From Acanthaster planci (Eukaryota; Echinodermata; Asteroidea; Valvatida; Acanthasteridae), in the NCBI RefSeq assembly GCF_001949145.1, contig NW_019091730.1, positions 97,778 to 129,499 of the forward strand: a stretch of 31,722 nucleotides of DNA, read 5' to 3'. Below the pieces are notes generated by a model. The model saw only the letters and a list, made by a program, of their open reading frames with translations. It was not told the DNA's origin and did not search any database. Shown piece after piece: positions 21,340-31,345 of this stretch. The number at the start of each line of letters is the position of its first letter. Within the stretch, counting starts at the first letter, position 1. Made by a program: the position numbers and the translations under genes.

Positions 21340-21745
21340 GATTTCGCTGGTGAAGGCGTGTGGATCGATATCGACGTGCCGCTGCGTATGGAACGCTACC
21401 GTTACACGCGTGATACTGAACTGTAGGCCTACATGGGATTCATTTTGCCCGGCCAGTTGCCCAAACTGCAGCATGAACACAGCGACTTGTACGGTTTCGT
21501 TATCGTTCTCGAGCCGGCGTCCATGGAAACGTTTCTTTTTGTCCCTACGGTGTCTACAGTCTATTCCCGGTTGCCATCGCTGGCGCGGTTTAATACGGCT
21601 GTTACGTAACGGGCNTTTGTTGGACCTATTTCCTTCATCGGTGGCGCGTACACAATGCGGGTCACGTCAATGCAAACGCCTTCCAAAAATCGATGAAGAA
21701 GTGCCATTCCGAAGATGTATTCATCGAGCGCCCAGCGTGCCTATC
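21340..21745 (+). pseudogene. CpG-rich coding-like stretch, probably a decayed exon or element
   Basis: One plus-strand frame reads protein-like for about 130 codons (segments such as GEGVWIDIDVPLRMERYRY and SDLYGFVIVLEPASMETF). It is cut by three in-frame stops (TAG near 21425, TAA near 21607, TGA near 21693). A second plus frame is fully open for 399 nt from 21350 but is very Cys/Arg/Ser-rich, as expected of an out-of-frame reading. The base composition stands out from the AT-rich surroundings. An N lies at 21615. The family is not recognised. Confidence 0.3.
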
Positions 21746-22679
21746 TAAGCAGGTGAATAGATGCACATTACCAGCCTGTACTCGTATATAGCCCGCTTTG
21801 ATTTCGGCTGATATTTCTCAAGGTGGCCACAATTTGCAGATCGATCTTGTTCTGTCTGATGTAAACTCCACATTTGATGCACGATGTGTAGCAAACGGGA
21901 CCCCCTCTATATTGTCTTCTTTTGTGTTAACAGAGCCTTTGGAATTCCTTTCAGATATCCGGGGGGTTGCAGTAGGCACAATAGCCTTAGGGTATATAGC
22001 TGTGCATCACATTAGGGAGGGTGCCCCTTTACCATATATCGTGCTGAATATAAAACTCCATATTCACTTTGGCCCACTATCCTACAGAAGCTTGAGTTTT
22101 CAATGCTAATTAATAGGGCTTAATATTTGGTATTTTGAGAAGCTGCGTGCGATTTGTTAACACTGAGAGAATACGTTTCTTGATTTTGTACCGATGACCA
22201 CTCAATTTTACAAGTCCTCCAACAAATGTGATGTAAAACTGTTACAAAACAATGGCTCCGACGCGTGCATTAGTTCTTACAACGCTGGTCGCCGTCACCT
22301 GGGCTATTGTAAACCACGAGTGACAGCCGCGGTTACCATGGTCGCCGACCTTTATTTTGCTTCGTCATAGAGGCTCAGTTTTTGCCAACCGGCTTCGTCG
22401 ACCGGCAAAACTGTGGCTAGCAGTGAGTGCATTTAAGCCAAAACAAGAATAGGCTAGACTCAGTCACAATATTGGACCTATCACATTACCTCATGAAAAG
22501 TAATATCAGCACACCCAATGATCAATAACTCTGCCTCGTGCTAAATATAAATGCCGCCCGTGCTCGTCTAGGCAAACGTACTGAGCACAATTCTCTGAAA
22601 TCTTTGGCAGCTCATAGAAAGTTGCAGTCAAATGCCATTTTAAGAAAGGATTTTTGCAATAGAGGGCGCTGTGACTTAC
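21746..22679. other. Intergenic, nothing firm
   Basis: An imperfect inverted repeat (ttttgcc...ggcaaaa) lies around 22379-22412. No supported gene. Confidence 0.35.
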
Positions 22680-22740
22680 CGTGTACGGTTGCAGACCATA
22701 AAGGAGCTGCTGCCATAGACAACAGTAATAACATTCCCAT
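22680..22740 (-). CDS. Orphan signal-peptide exon (partial gene)
   Basis: On the minus strand ATG at 22740 opens 20 codons reading MGMLLLLSMAAAPLWSATVH, a good signal peptide. A consensus donor G|GTAAGT follows with exon end 22680 in phase 1. This is the same layout as the first exons of the Ly6-like and LDLa-type genes in this window. I found no matching downstream exon between here and 19354, so the gene is either broken, has exons too divergent to see, or the exon is fortuitous. The motif agagggcgct lies directly beyond the donor (22661-22670). Confidence 0.4.
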
Positions 22741-24446
22741 TTCAAAAATAATCAAGGAAAGATACTTACAAGTTTCTCAGGTGTTCAAAACACTTGTCAA
22801 ACTAAAGCTGACTTCCTTATCTCTTATTTCCATTTCAATTTTCAGGGGCTTAAATGAGTTTTGAAGATATTTTTCTCCACAGATAATCACCTGTCAAAAA
22901 CAGTTGTGAGGCCCATCATTGTTCTGAGAATTGATAGCCACACTTCATGGACAAATAGAGCAATTCAGAGGGCCCCGTTTGGTTTGATACTTTCACAAAT
23001 ACTAATTGGAAGTCCCGCTCCTAGATTCTATCCTCCTGTACAAACCACCCAATCCACGTGCCACGAAATGCTCTAATAGCAGAGAATTTGACAGTTTAGA
23101 AATCCTGCTTCGGTCCGCGCTGGCAGTTTTTGACCTACAATACTGGTCTCTGCAACCGTATACGGCTCCAATTTGCCTAGAAACAATCGAGTCTTTCAGT
23201 GTTGAAAATTATATGCTATCAGTATTCGGTATCGTGGCTGGCGGAAGGCACTTATCTGTAGGAACTCAGTGTGGTCGCAACTCAGTGGCTATCTTTGCTG
23301 TAACAGATAGACGCAATGCGTCATTGCCAGCCCAAGCCACTATATTCTCCGACATATAGCTTCCCTGGCAGACCGGGTGGGCTGCGGCTGTGCAGGTCCA
23401 AGTTACGCAGGTTGAGCAACCACAAGTGCTTTGATGGTATGCAAGGTACCATACATTTTTGTCATTCAGATATTTATTTTCTTTGCTATCTGTAAAGTTT
23501 GTATAAACCTTCCAGTTTGTTTGTTTTCTTTTTTTGGAAGTAGGCAAGCCTATCCCTGTGTTTATACATGAATTCATATATGTTTGATACATATTTGGAA
23601 GCACAGTGAGCTTTAGTGCATATGCTTTGTAGGTATTTCATCCGAAATTCAGTTTTGTTTCCTGGTGAAGAAAAGCCTCATTGTGAGATAAGAACTGTAA
23701 TGCGGCAGATCGCTGTTGAAAGCGCCCTCTTGCGTAAGTAGATCTTTCGCTAATTTCGACCTGATGATCAGCTCGTGGGTTAAAAGTGTTTTTTTTTTTA
23801 CTTAACAAAAGTTTGCGTAATGGGTGGTACTACAGAGATGGATTAGTGGATTTTTTTTTTGGGGGGGGGAACTTTACTGCAATTTAGTTTCAACATATCT
23901 CCCATGGTAAAGCTGCAATGTGTACCAGGTACTAGTATCAGAGAATTTGATGGAATATTCTCAGTGTAAAAAGAATGAACAGATTATTCAGTTTCTGTTG
24001 GATAATATAAAGTATCCTGATTGGCCTTTTTAGGGATCAAACTAGCATATAATTTTAGTACGCTCTCTCGGGTTGTAATGACACTGAGAGAATACTTATT
24101 TAATGAGAACATAATTTTCCTTTCTTCTTTAATGTGGTTCCCGAAACTTTCCACCGCCGCGTGGGTGTGCCTTACAGTCCACCTACCCAGGACCCAGTGA
24201 GCGAGAGAATAAATCCAGAGGGCGCCCTCCCTCTCCACTGAGCTGATTCAAATCCGGCTCTCACTGCCCCCCCCCATTGGTAATGAGTGCACAGTGCTGT
24301 GATGCTAATTTACCTATTCAAAATACACTAGTCAAGCATGGAGCGTTCGCATATGCGCTCAACACGTGGTGGTATTGTTTAACGTTAAGTCACGTGGCTG
24401 AAAAAGAGGTCGATAAGGAGGGTGATAGAGGACGTGGTTTTGAAGA
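22741..24446. other. Intergenic, no supported gene
   Basis: Short ORFs on both strands, homopolymer tracts around 23790 and 23850-23870, and isolated agagggcgc-like motifs near 23725 and 24220. Nothing else could be supported. Confidence 0.35.
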
Positions 24447-24490
24447 GTGGGGATTCGCCGCCCGACAAGCCAGCAATCGCGAATCCCCAC
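24447..24490. repeat. Perfect 12-bp inverted repeat with 20-nt loop
   Basis: gtggggattcgc (24447-24458) and gcgaatccccac (24479-24490) are exact reverse complements enclosing 20 nt. The stem is GC-rich and stands alone. It falls inside a 118-codon plus-strand ORF (24277-24633) that shows no domain. Confidence 0.8.
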
Positions 24491-24774
24491 ATATCGAGCA
24501 GACAGGTAATTATCGTGTGGTTCTGATCTGTGAGACAGAAATCAGTGCAATCATGGATGGCAGTCACGCTGAAGCACTGGTGGGAGAGAGTCCCATATAC
24601 GGAAAGCACTCATTTCCCCTTAAAATGTTATAACAATCATCGGAAAGTGGTTACATGTCCTGCAGAGTGAGCTTTAGGTGAGAAAATTCCGAAGCATTTA
24701 CTCAGAAAACACGCAGGTTTTTTTGTCTGTATGTGGACTTATTTATTATTTATGTGGATTTATTTTATGACGCA

Positions 24775-25171
24775 CAGGTTCACCAATTGACGTCGACGGC
24801 AGCGTCCGATGATTGCACAGGATCAACCGTTACAACGAACATGTGGCCGCCAGGGTAGGCATTGATGGTGAATGTTTTACGTTTATGGTGTCCGATCTGG
24901 AGTGCCAGACATCGAGTTCTTCGCAGATAGCGCGGAGACGATCCGCACCGTGGAGAGCGGCCCTTGGGCTAAAACGTTCCTCTAGGTCAGCCTGAGGACC
25001 GTGGACTTCCGCAACGGCCGACGTTTTGCCATCAGAGACACCACCATCTTACAGGAAGATAAAGACGACACAGGCAAAGCGAACAAGAGGCGCGCATCAG
25101 GCCCTCAAGAGTTATTAGAGACAATCAGGGATCACCTCACAAAAGTCAACTTCGTTAATTCATTTATTTAA
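24775..25171 (+). pseudogene. Decayed coding sequence of unknown family
   Basis: A plus-strand reading begins GSPIDVDGSVR near 24778, meets a TGA, continues LHRINRYNEHVAARVGIDG, then needs a frameshift near 24900. It resumes VPDIEFFADSAETIRTVESG, meets a TAG at 24983-24985, and runs on through VSLRTVDFRNGRRFAIRDTT to a TAA at 25169-25171. The amino-acid composition and the continuity across the lesions look like real protein; the DNA is GC- and CpG-rich relative to its flanks. Two internal stops and one frameshift indicate a pseudogene or a dead transposable-element ORF. I could not assign a family. Confidence 0.5.
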
Positions 25172-26370
25172 CAAAAAATAGTATTATTTCATTTAGAAGT
25201 CACTTTACCGATGTCAGTCTTTAAAAAGGAAAGGGTGTTATTTCTTCTTTCAAGTGGAGTTCAGCGCAACTGCAAAAACGAATACATCTTCTAGTTGTAC
25301 TGCTAAAATGAGAGTCAGGCACGATGGATCGATCGAACAAGTACATGGACATGTGAAACGATCAAGGGTCAAATTTAAAAATACTACTGCGCAACGGCAG
25401 ATGTGGAATTCCATAGTTATCACTGTAGGATTAATATCAAGTGACGGTTCGAATTCAAACACATGTAACTATTTTTAAGCTATAATGATTCACTTTCCAC
25501 CGTCCACTGATCACTATAGGCACTATATTTGCTTTGAGTAGAAGCACCCCCTCATTGGTTGAAAAGAGCCATGCTTGTGTGGGTAGTTGGAATGTTCCCC
25601 GTCCCTATTATATAGGTGCCTGTAGCTAGATGTAGTTTAATGTGTACGATTAGCCTTGTCAATTTGGATGGTGAATATAGAAATTTTTGCGAGGCCATTG
25701 GCAAAGCTTTAGTGGCCCACTTCTGGTCCCCACGTTCGGAGGACTTCTGCAAGACGTCTGGAGACTATGTACAGGACGGGAATCAGTCTATAGTTCGATA
25801 TGGGACGGAGGGGTACCCCCCCACATGTCCAATCGTTATACATGTACACACTTTAGACTATACCTTATACACCCCGTAGATGTCTGAAAGAATTCCTGAG
25901 TTCCCTGTCAAACCATGACCATCACAAAGGTGGGGGTGCTCTCTAGCTGTCCCATATCTTCAAATGTCTCAGCAGAAGAATCGCTATAGTAATGCGAACA
26001 ATTTTGGCGTCTGTGTCATTCTCTGCAGCCTTTTCCATGCGTGATTCAGGGAACTTGACGAAAACCGGTAATAAATCTAGAACTGCTTCTATTTAATGAA
26101 ACTCCAGTAAACAGTAAGTGGTATAAGCCGCCAGGCCCAATTCAGCTGAAAACGATACCCCCCTTTAAATGATAATTATATAGAAAGCCTGATAACAGAA
26201 AGGACCTTTAAATAGGACAATCCGACCATAAATTTAACGCTCGACTCTCCCATGGGTTAATCCTTCTGAATTATCGAACCCGCGCTCTGACTCACTAGTT
26301 TTTTAATATCGTTTTCCTTAAAGGAAGAGGGTTTTTCTTTGCTAGGCCAGTAGAAAATAGAAGGGGAAAA
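25172..26370. other. Intergenic, nothing recognised
   Basis: Short overlapping ORFs only; acatgtacaca-type strings near 25840. No splice-supported exon found. Confidence 0.35.
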
Positions 26371-26838
26371 CTATTTTTCCAGACCATCTACTTCACTAAT
26401 GGATGAAAAGGGGATCACCTTTTGTTCATTTTTGCGACAGGAGAAAAAACCCTTAAATATATTCAAATCTTTAGGCAATCCTATCGCATCCACCCATAGC
26501 AGCACCACTCTTCCGAACGTGAGCCTGATATGGTCAAGACACTCTAAAACGGACGTCACTTTCTCATGCCTATTTATTTTTAAATTACAATAAGCAGCAA
26601 TGTTCTGATCAGGCAGGGCACGTGCAAGGACTTCGTAATTCGAACCCCCTATGTAGACTACCTGTAGCATGAGAATTGGTGGGTAAAACGATTCTGGGCA
26701 AAGCCAACTCGATATCAATTCTGACCAACACTTCAACTTCAACCAACAATGCACATCAGAATAGTGTTCTTCAAAGTAAATATAAATCCACTTTGCAGCA
26801 GCCATAAAGCATATTAGCTGCTCCAGAGTAACCCTCAA
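26371..26838 (-). pseudogene. ORF with weak resemblance to SGNH-hydrolase domains of transposable elements
   Basis: An open frame of 155 codons on the minus strand, extending further upstream without an in-frame ATG to a TAA near 26890. The central part reads LQVVYIGGSNYEVLARALPD and later LDHIRLTFGRVVLLWVDAIG. This recalls the pattern of SGNH-type domains carried by some DIRS-like retroelements: a beta strand ending GGND, then a helix, then a hydrophobic strand with W. The expected Asn-Asp is replaced by Ser-Asn and no catalytic His block is seen, so if related it is a remnant. Assignment is by eye only. Confidence 0.3.
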
Positions 26839-27152
26839 CCAATAAATCTCAAGCTGTATATCATCAGGACAATTCAGTTCATAAATGGTGCATTATTTAT
26901 CCAGTGTGTGATGCTGATATCTGGTAGTTTAAACGACAGATGAAGATCTTTGTACCAAATGGTCTCATCTAGGTCATATGGACATCACCTGTATTGTCAA
27001 TTTCTTTGTAACATTTCCTGACATAATGGTAAAGAGCAGATACATAAAGTAGCTGAAATGTGTTCTTGCATAAAACGTAAATAAAACAAATTTAATGCAG
27101 CTGAACTTGATGAGGAAAACACAATGGGAAAAAAAGAAGAAAAATGGGCTAC

Positions 27153-27158
27153 TTTATT
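27153..27158 (-). terminator. Candidate poly(A) signal of Ly6-like gene 3
   Basis: AATAAA on the minus strand, about 455 nt beyond the stop codon at 27613. It lies downstream of the 3' flank that aligns with that of Ly6-like gene 2. Confidence 0.5.
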
Positions 27159-27612
27159 GCAATTAATCTACCGGTTTCTCCTTTAATGAGAAAGCATACG
27201 ACTTATTTGTTTATGTTTTGTGTGAAACTGGAAAGGATCCTTCTAACAACGGGTATTTTTTTAAATCTGAAACTAACGCACAACAAGCATTATCAAACAA
27301 ATCCCTGCACACAAATTCAAGCAGATACGTTAACCCAACAGAGACGACACATCAGACTGCTGGTTTCCTTCATTTTTGTTTTCCGATTTTAAAGTGAAGA
27401 CTTCCCTTATTTCTGATAATCTGAGACTCGCTACCAATCAGGTATACCGCTCATCAGCCCAGATTTCAGAGGGTACAGTCCTAGTCCCTGTCTCTGTATG
27501 GATGTCTCAAAAGTGATACTGTGCCTCTCGAGGTTTCTGACCAGTCAGCGAGCACAAGGTACACACGAAACACACACGCACCCCACACTCACATGCAAAG
27601 AGAACTTCTATC

Positions 27613-30143
27613 CTACACGCCGTGAGCAGCGAGGGCGCCGAAGACGACGGCAGCCAAGGCGGTTACGAGGCTAAAGGTCAGCGTGCTTGCGCCGTTGCAG
27701 TCGTCGGTGGTGCAGCAGTATTGGCAGGTCTCAAGGGTTAAGGCGGAGACACATTTCTCGTCACAGCTGGAGGAGCAACTGCGGGTGGTGGTCGTGACTT
27801 TCCCGTCCAACTTGACAACGATTTTCTGATTTATCAGATGAAAAGAAATAATACAAGAGAATAGGTTTAATAGAGCGACGAATTTTCAACCCTCACACAC
27901 CGGCCCGTGGGTGTGTGGCGTAATCAGCACATAGGCAGATTGTCTCGCTGCAAGGCCAGGGGTAATACTTGTGAGCATGTGAGGCAGAACGATTTTTTTT
28001 TTAAGTGGCGGGGCGCGCAGATGTGAGATCATCACAAGCATCATCCATGGGTCCATTAAGCACCGGCCCATCATAAATCTTGCAAAAAAGTTTGGAGGGG
28101 AGGGGCCGGGGGAAGGGAACGTGCTTGATTTGCCGTTTAGTTTTCAGTGGCGTATCCAGCTTTTGGTATCAGAGGGGGGCAATTTCAATAGTGAATACGG
28201 CTTCGGGCTCCTGGCGCGTGATGTTGCGCGAAAAAAAATTTAAAACCTTAGTAACAGTCCCGACATCCTTACTTTTATATCATGGTGTTGTTTTCTTCTA
28301 ATATTTGATACCAAAAAAAACCAAACGATTACTTTCTTACCTATACTTACCAGATAAGCCATTTTTTTTTTCGGGACTGACCACATCCGATTATAACAGG
28401 GATCACATGTTTAGTGTACAATGATGCCAGCGCATGCGTACTGTGTGACATGCGCAATCAGAATACTCCATGACCGTCTCATAAAGTAACACCATTCGCC
28501 TCCCCTTAAGGCCGTGTCCAAATTATTTGGCTGTGGCCTAAAATTACACGTTGTTTATGTAGTAGTGGCCGCGGCCAGTTCCCACAGAGTCTTGTGTAGA
28601 TTAAGCCATAGCCGTGTTATCCGGACGCGGCCTAGCTTCGTCACCGATCTTGTGGGCTTTGGAGTTATATCTGAATGTTTCACTCTTGCGTTGCAAACTT
28701 TGGCCTGGTATCGGACAGTACAGTCCAGTGTTCCTGAAGCAGGAAAATGAACCTCGTATCGGTGGGGCGCATAGCTGAGTATTTTTACATGAAGTTGAAA
28801 AAAAACCTCATCCATGTCTTACGACGAACGAGAACAAAGCCGTAAATTAACGAAACGATCGCAACTAAAGAAAACCCAAACGAAAAAATAAAACAAAACA
28901 CAAATAAAACAAGAACCGAAAAAAAAGGGTCTAAAGGAAGACCCAGATATTCACGGGGAAAAACACTGGCATCACACATGCACTGTATTCTCACGATTCT
29001 CTCGCTTTTAGCACTGAAATCACACGAACATTTCAAAATCAATAGTATTCCCATGTCGCTGCAATATAACACAATGCACATTACAGCAACAAGAACACTG
29101 TAAAACGTGGATACTACCACTTTCCCCAACAATGGAATTTATTCACAGGGAAGCCATTTCGAAATCTTGTTCTCTGAACATATCATATTTAATACAATTT
29201 GTCAAAAGGGACGGTGCCAGACTATTTTGGGTTCTGAGCTTTACTTTTATTTTTTAAATAAACATTTTAATTCATTACAATTTTGTATCTTATTCTGGAC
29301 AAAAACAAACTAGCACGGAGCGGTTAAGACAAGTTTATGACTTCGTTGCTGTTATTTCTACTCACGGGTAAAGTAAGCCCGACCGTAACTTCATTTCAAT
29401 ATGGTCGACACATAGTCTGTGTCCTTTGGCTACTCCAGCTGTGGGTTAATCCGCCCCGGGCTGAAGTGCACACCCAATCGACAAAAGAAAGACAGGTGGT
29501 TACAGGCGGGTTCTTGCACGCGTTCTGCGTGTACGCAAAGACCATACATGCCGGAGTAAATTAGTTACGGCTGCATTCGAATCTCTTGTCTAGAGCTAGG
29601 TCTAGGTCTTCCTTCCATTGGAAATGCGCGGAGATGCGTAGACAATAGACCTAACCGTAGCCCTGAAAGCCCGTTTCGGACACGGCCTACGCGTACTCAG
29701 CGTGCTCTGCGTCAAACGCGCATATACTTGCGCGCCTCATGGCGCCTATGCGGGGAGAAAAAAACCCCAAAAAACCCGCCCTTTTTTGTTCCGCTCGAAG
29801 CGAGTTATGGTGGGGATAACGCAACTGTTGCGTAAGAAAAGACCAACAGTTTAGGCAGCGGATAATTTGCCCTTCGTTCGATAAATTATGCCAAGGTTTT
29901 TACTTATTTATTTTTTTAAATTATTTATTTCTTTACGGTTTAGTTGGGAAAGCGAACTGTCTATGTAGTATGCCTCATGGCCAGCGAACGAGGAGCGGTC
30001 CAGGCCGTGTTTACTCACAGAGCAGGCGTTGTCGTTGCTGCCGCAGGCAACGGAGTAGTTACCCGAGTAGCTGCCCATGGAAGGGTCGGAGCAGTCGCTG
30101 TTGAGAATGCTGCACAATTGGCAGGTGAGGGCGTTCAGCCCAG
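27613..30143 (-). CDS. Ly6/uPAR (three-finger) protein, 5' partial (Ly6-like gene 3)
   Basis: Two exons on the minus strand: 30143..30019 (125 nt, entered in phase 1, left in phase 0) and 27825..27613 (213 nt with stop). The first reads GLNALTCQLCSILNSDCSDP and on to DNACS. The second begins KIVVKLDGKVTTTTRSC and contains the signature CCTTDDCNG followed by an uncharged hydrophobic tail, as in GPI-anchored Ly6 proteins. The exon plan equals that of the gene at 17564, with high identity in the last exon and its 3' flank. Intron 2 is longer (2.2 kb) because of inserted repeats, including two MITEs. No signal-peptide exon could be found up to 31722, so exon 1 probably lies beyond the window. NYS in exon 2 is a possible glycosylation site. 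Confidence 0.87.
28510..28632. mobile_element. MITE of the GGCCGTGTCC family, copy 2
   Basis: The left end GGCCGTGTCCAAATTATTTG pairs with the reverse complement of the right end (GGCCGCGTCCGGATAACACG). Length is 123 bp, flanked by taa and tag, compatible with a decayed 3-bp target duplication. It lies in intron 2 of Ly6-like gene 3. Confidence 0.7.
29440..29830. repeat. Direct duplication, copy 1 (contains a MITE)
   Basis: Aligns in the same orientation with 31112-31345. Matching blocks include ccgggctgaagtgca, gcgggttcttgc, caaagaccataca and gcgtactc...tcaaacgcg, ending near the ttttgttccgctcgaagcg segment. The MITE at 29569-29687 interrupts this copy only. Confidence 0.7.
29569..29687. 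mobile_element. MITE of the GGCCGTGTCC family, copy 3, with exact boundaries
   Basis: The ends are GGCTGCATTCGAA... and ...TTCGGACACGGCC, flanked on both sides by TAC (29566-29568 and 29688-29690). The paralogous repeat near 31230-31260 has an uninterrupted gttac-gcgtactc, an empty site that defines a 119-bp insertion with a 3-bp duplication. A 3-bp duplication is typical of the PIF/Harbinger superfamily; that assignment is tentative. Confidence 0.75.
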
Positions 30144-31111
30144 CTGTGGAGATTCAATAAATTAAAAGGGTTTTCTTTAAAATAGGACGGTTGATGCACA
30201 CTGTGGAAGAGTTTGTGTAGCTACGGCGCTGCTAGATATAAGAACATGATTTTACCCTTATGGAGAGTTCGTGTATTTCATATTTAACTTTATGTGTCTT
30301 GTGGGGTACAAAAAAATGGGAAGTACCCCATAAGCAACAATCGTTGTACCGTTCTTGCGTTTGTTAAAAAGTACGTTGTACTTGCGTGGTACTAAAACAC
30401 TACCCCAAAAGAATTTCACGAAACTTCTATTTGGAATTTAATCAGAAATAAAGAATTTGTACAAGGCATTTATAAATACGGATACAAATGTAAGGATGGT
30501 TGACTTAGAATGGAAAAAATTGATAACCGTAAAAGAGCCTGGTTATTTTGGCCCAACCCACAGTTAAGGGGGCGGAATCTGCCCCCTAAGAACTCAGCTA
30601 AGCCCTCCCAATTGTTTCGAAACTTGTACAAACTCTCCATGTCATTACAAAGTTGAAGTGTGAACTCGATCACACGTACAGTTTTGTAAATACGAACATT
30701 TGAAGTTCAAGGCTACATATGTGCCAAAGCCTGCTAACATTGAGCACCGCAGTGGAAAAGGTATACACTTTTGATTGACACACCTCGGAAAAAATGCCAG
30801 CTGCGCAAGAGCTGCATGTGCCATTTTCACAAAACTGATGTCAAAATGACTGCAAAGAGCTACTCTAAAAACTCCTAAAGGCTCAACTGCTGACAAAAAT
30901 GCATTGCGGCGACATCGGGAAAAAATGTTGAGGGAGGTGTATCCCGCCCCTGGCCGTTTTAGGGTTTTCATAATTAAGAAGTTTTTTGCAGCTTTATGTC
31001 TGCCGTAGACGTGTCAAAGTGGAGGGAACTGATTTTTAATCTAAAAAAAATCCATCACCAACTAGCTGAGTTTTCCATTTTCATCAGTGTTTCAGCATGT
31101 CACATCTCCCA
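30144..31111. other. Upstream intron or flank of Ly6-like gene 3
   Basis: No signal-peptide exon with a donor was found on the minus strand. At 30911-30974 there is a dispersed repeat (acatcgggaaaaa, gtatcccgcccc, gttttagggttt) also present at the very start of the window (1-52). Confidence 0.45.
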
Positions 31112-31345
31112 GGAATCCGCCCCCGAGCTGAAGTGCAGCCCCAGGCCCAAGAGGCAAAAGAGGGACAGGTGAGATTTTAAAGCGGGTTCTTGCTACCGTT
31201 CTGCGTTTACTCAAAGACCATACATTCTGGAACAAATTTGTTACGCGTACTCGAAGTGCTCCTCATCAAACGCGTCATTGATCTCATTTATAAACGCACG
31301 CCTCTGCTGCGAGAACCCACACGCCCTCTTTTTGCTCCGTTCGGA
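31112..31345. repeat. Direct duplication, copy 2 (lacks the MITE)
   Basis: Counterpart of 29440-29830. The stretch keeps ccgagctgaagtgcag, gcgggttcttgct and caaagaccatacatt, and holds the empty site of the MITE found in the other copy. Confidence 0.7.

Noticed and set aside
21350-21748. Fully open 132-codon plus-strand frame
   Set aside because: Composition (very high Cys, Arg, Ser) looks like an out-of-frame reading of CpG-rich DNA; a different frame reads more protein-like.
23318-23430. Leucine-rich-repeat-like reading LLNLRNLDLHSRSPPGLPG on the minus strand
   Set aside because: A single repeat-length match without flanking repeats, with nearby stops; likely chance.
24277-24633. 118-codon plus-strand ORF
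   Set aside because: No domain, no splice context, and part of its sequence is the 12-bp inverted repeat; treated as non-coding.
24805-24985. In-frame stops as evidence of C-to-T decay
   Set aside because: Any TAG, TAA or TGA can be derived from CAG, CAA or CGA by one C-to-T change, so this pattern carries no information by itself.
28795-28960. A-rich tract as a retroposed poly(A) tail
   Set aside because: The A-richness is interrupted and no adjacent cDNA-like sequence or target duplication was found.
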